Below are positions 60,577 to 64,000 of a stretch of 64,000 nucleotides of DNA, one piece after another. Position 1 is the stretch's first letter; every line of letters starts with the position of its first letter. The notes beneath the pieces were generated by a model. The model was not told the DNA's origin. It made no database searches and saw only the letters and a program-made list of their open reading frames with translations. The position numbers and the translations under genes are program-made. Origin of the DNA: Spinacia oleracea (lineage: Eukaryota; Streptophyta; Magnoliopsida; Caryophyllales; Amaranthaceae); the NCBI RefSeq assembly GCF_020520425.1, contig NC_079487.1, positions 125,014,385 to 125,078,384 on the forward strand. Reading direction: 5' to 3'.

Positions 60577-61131
60577 TAGAGCTGGCAATGGGTTGGGTTG
60601 GGTCGAAATCAGGTCGACCCATTTATAAACGGGTTGAGATTTTCCCAACCCAACCCGACCTGTTTAATTAAACGGGTTGAGATTTTCAACCCAACCCAAC
60701 CCAACTATAAACGGGTTGACCTGAAGTTGACCCGCTTAATTTTTTTTCCCACTTTTAAGTGTAAATTGATTTGACTATAGAATTGCGAGGTGATTTTGTT
60801 ATGGCATATCTCATAGCAAAAAGTAATACTCCAATATGTATTTGACATGAATCAAAACGTCAAATAATTATTCAATGTTGAAGAGAAAATGAGAAATAAA
60901 ATCTTTCAAATCACATTCTACAGATCTATATTACATACTTGCTTGAACTTAAACGGGTTAGGCGGGTTGTTTTCGGGTTGAAAATTTCAACCTGACCCAA
61001 CCCATTTAATTAAACGGGTTGGGTTGGGTTGACCCATTTAATTAAACGGGTTGAAAATCTTGACCCAACCTTTTATTATTGGGTTGGGTTCGAGTTGGGT
61101 TGGTGGGTTGGGTCAATTTTTGCCAGCTCTA
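60577..61131. mobile_element. hAT-type non-autonomous element, GGGTTGGGTT-rich
   Basis: Tips TAGAGCTGGCAA and TTGCCAGCTCTA are inverted; exact 8-bp duplication TCATTTCC (60569-60576, 61132-61139). Body rich in GGGTTGGGTTG, AACGGGTTGA and CCCAACCC at both ends with an AT-rich middle. A sister family to 29996-30882. Confidence 0.88.
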
Positions 61132-62043
61132 TCATTTCCTGGCCTGTTTAACCAACTAGTAATATTAATAGTTTGTATTGATGATTGTCTAGGTAGATGT
61201 ATAGAAGGATGTCCAGTCGTTACTCCGCTACATACCAATTGGTTTAAGAATGACTTTGTTGAGCTATATGTGGTTAAATTTTCTTTTTAGCTCTGATCTA
61301 TGTTTTTTTTTTTGATAAATGTCAATTTGTAAATGACAGGATCATAAAGATAAATAAATAAATAAAACAACAACATATTCGAAAGATACTCTCTTGGTAC
61401 TTATATATATTTTTTTTTATGAAAAGTTATCTTCAACTAGCTAAAAAAGTCAATCATAGTTGTTTCATACTTTCATCACATAAAAAAAAATCCAAATTCA
61501 ATTCGGTTAAATGGCCAAAAGCCACTTGTTAAACAAGAGTCCAAGATTATAAGACTTTGATTGACAACACTAATTTAAATAGATATGAAACTAACTATCT
61601 GGCTAAAATTATTGAATATGTACCGAAGCTAGTGAGTTGTTTGGTGAAGTTAATTTTGTAAGGAGCTGATTTTAATAATTATCATAGATAAAAGTTAAGG
61701 TAAATTACATGAAAATTTAAGTATCTTAAATTGAGACGGTAATCAACGTATAATCTCAATTTAAGTCCATTTCATGGTTTTAAACTCTAAACTTCTCTAA
61801 TTTGTATTGAAAGTGACTTAATATTTCATCACCTTATTATTTCAAGTCTCCAAAATGACTTGCATAACAAAGCCCAAGTCTTAGAACAAGTTTATGGGGA
61901 GTCTTGTCTTAAGACATTTGTATATTTCACGTCACATTTTCATTATTATTTAATAAATAAATTATTGTTAAGACTACTTCAGATTTAAATAAATTTAGTT
62001 CATCACCCTTAAAACTCATTTAAGACCTCTAAATTAGATATAA
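61132..62043. other. Intergenic, no gene recognised
   Basis: No supported feature. Confidence 0.45.
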
Positions 62044-62415
62044 CTAGCTTCTAAGCCCATAGTGGTTGTTAAATTAAGCGGACTTTTAAAGTACTAATTT
62101 TGTCGAGTGCTTGTAATTTTAGTGGAAATATATGTTTTATATAAAGGTAAAATTTGAAAGTTGAAAAAAATATATAAATTAGATGGTTAATTAATATCAA
62201 GTGTTAAAGAGGGAGATAGAATGGAAGAGGTTATATGAATTAAATGATGAGTTAATGTTGAATGAGGAAGATGAACTAGTAGTGTTGAAACGGAAAATAC
62301 TTCGTATAATAAATAGCAAAAGGAAAATTTGAAAAAAAGAACAATTTAATGGATGAGAGATGAGGATGACACATGTCATCTAAAAATCCATGGTCTTCCT
62401 TTTTAAAGACTAGGT
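62044..62415 (-). mobile_element. Non-autonomous Helitron, minus strand
   Basis: Read on the minus strand it runs TACCTAGTCTTTAAAAAGGA, GATGACATGTGTCATCC, TCAACATTAACTCATCATTT and TTTCAAATTTTACC, and ends near ACTATGGGCTTAGAAG then CTAG before T. Same family as 24300-24955; the 5' TC end is not clear. Confidence 0.5.
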
Positions 62416-63314
62416 ATATATGTTATTTTATTCAACTACACATTGAGTTTTAAGTCGACTGTTGATTGTTCAAGACTCGATTTAAGATTTTGTCAAAAGA
62501 CCCACCCAATTCAATGTTACAAATTATATTATCTTATTTTAAAATTAGGCGGGGGCATATGCCATGTTAGCAAAATCTAAATTTTAAGACTTAGAACTGA
62601 CCTTGCTCCAATGAATAATATTTACTCCTTTGAATTGCAACAACCTAAAACTTGCTCCATTCACACATTAGTTATATTAAGTTGTTTAAATAAAAATAAA
62701 TGTTATCGCATAAAATGTTGCTAGACTAATTAAAAAGTAAGTACTAATAAATATAAGGATTAAAATTGAAATTTAGAAGTAGAAAAGAATCTCACATGCA
62801 AAAGGTTTACTGAAGTTGTCAAAGTGGAAGATAAAGTTTTGGTGTGCAAAGGTAAAAGCAGATTAGTAGTAACATGGGCCGGCCTTTATCTTGCATGCGT
62901 TGGGCTTTTACACAAAATGGATTCACTCAATCGTAAGAATATACGATTAACCAATGAAAAACTTTTTTTTATACGGAGTATCTCTCAAGATAAATTTACT
63001 GAAATGCCGCTTGGTAGTAACCTGGCTCAAACAAGGATTCATTAATATCTCAAATACCATATATTTTATTCACCTAATTTTCACTCAATTATTCTCTTAT
63101 TATTCCACCTTTTAAAAAAAAAATTCTCTAATTATTTTATAAAAATATGTAACTTTTACTTATCTAAAACTAAAAATCAACTTTTTAGGTGATTAGCAAA
63201 TTAGTTGACTCCAGCAAAAGTACGAGTAAGTTTTAAGTCTAAATACCTCATACTACGTATTAGTTTTTTGTAAGATGTATAAAATCATCTCTAAAGAAAC
63301 AAATGTCAATACCG

Positions 63315-63315
<1 letters not shown>
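62416..63315. other. Intergenic, no gene recognised
   Basis: A 73-codon plus frame at 62824-63045 has no family signal. AT-rich otherwise. Confidence 0.4.

Positions 63316-63347
<32 letters not shown>
63316..63347. repeat. (TTA)n microsatellite
   Basis: About ten uninterrupted TTA units. Confidence 0.95.
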
Positions 63348-63349
<2 letters not shown>

Positions 63350-63762
63350 ATATGATTTCACGATAAGTTATTGGTGTATTCAACATTCTAATTTTACTTG
63401 TTGTTTGTCTTCTTTGTAAAAAAAAAAAAAAAAATTCTAATTCCAAATGTATAGAATATTGAGTTGGACTACAATATGAGGTGTAATGACCTTTTGACTG
63501 AATTCAAATTTGTATAGTAATAGAAAAAGAAAGAAAGAAATTGAGCAAGATGGTGAATAAGGCTATCTAAAAATTTTAGTCTTAATCAAATTGTCAAAAT
63601 TTGTCATTGAAAACCTGTCAATTTTCTAAAATTCCAACTAGGATAAGACTACTTGTCTACTTGTAAAAAGGCTATGACCTCATAAAATACTTCATCAACA
63701 CTTGATAAATACGCATTCTAGTGGAAAATAAATGGATATTTGCCATTTGGCAAATGATAATT

Positions 63763-63766
<4 letters not shown>

Positions 63767-63839
<73 letters not shown>
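63767..63839. repeat. (AT)n microsatellite
   Basis: About 73 bp of alternating T and A. Confidence 0.95.
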
Positions 63840-63842
<3 letters not shown>

Positions 63843-63902
63843 CTTTTGGACAACCTCTAATTAGTTTCTCTTATTAAAATTGAAAAAAAAAATGGAGAAA
63901 AA

Positions 63903-64000
63903 ATGGACCGGACCGGACCGACCCAGACCGGACCAAAGACAATCGGTCCGGTCATCGGGTCGAGAAATATCAATTTCCGGTCTTCGGTCCGGTCCAGTCT
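63903..64000. repeat. GGACCGGACC-type repeat, cut by the window edge
   Basis: GGACCGGACCGGACCGACCC and TCCGGTC words, compositionally like the hAT-type elements at 29996 and 60577. Only the left part is in view, so ends cannot be checked. Confidence 0.5.

Overview
This is a plant nuclear window, almost certainly from a eudicot. Genes have short exons, GT-AG introns and AT-rich flanks, and the intergenic space is packed with small DNA transposons (Stowaway, Tourist, hAT, Mutator and CACTA derived MITEs), Helitrons and tRNA-derived SINEs. Gene families and repeat style would fit Caryophyllales (a beet, spinach or quinoa relative), but that is an impression and not a proof.

Layout. 0.2-2.2 kb (minus): a kinase-domain-only MAPKKK/MEKK-like gene with an altered catalytic loop. 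2.3-10 kb: no confident gene; a fossil LTR piece, a Stowaway MITE, a cluster of Helitrons with nested elements and a long (AT)n tract, then an ACCCGA-rich tract. 10.1-15.5 kb (plus): a plant caprin-like RGG protein; its 3.8-kb second intron carries two inverted copies of an XS-domain gene fragment plus two tandem duplications. 16.6-17.1 kb (plus): a thioredoxin h gene. 17.9-22.4 kb (minus): two identical-looking tRNA-Ala(UGC) genes flanking a decayed copia-type fossil. 22.9-33 kb: mobile elements only (Mutator-type MITEs with 9-10 bp target duplications, a CACTA MITE, Stowaways, an 887-bp hAT-type element made of GGGTCG-like repeats, a Tourist). 33.3-34.8 and 38.1-39.1 kb (plus): two further thioredoxin h paralogs with N-terminal extensions; the second has WCVPC in place of WCGPC. 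39-44.5 kb: repeats. 44.6-48.1 kb (minus): a type II (class B) J-domain co-chaperone with a repeat-filled intron. 48.95-52.7 kb: a 3.76-kb Helitron that has captured gene pieces, including a recognisable CKS exon, and that sits inside a Tourist MITE. 52.8-64 kb: MITEs, SINEs, Helitron remnants and low-complexity sequence, no gene seen.

The resident genes do not form a pathway. The three thioredoxins are a dispersed tandem family with identical intron positions. The J-protein, caprin-like protein and MAPKKK-like gene are unrelated neighbours. Exon joins and products were read by eye from GT-AG sites and protein motifs; no alignment or database search was run.
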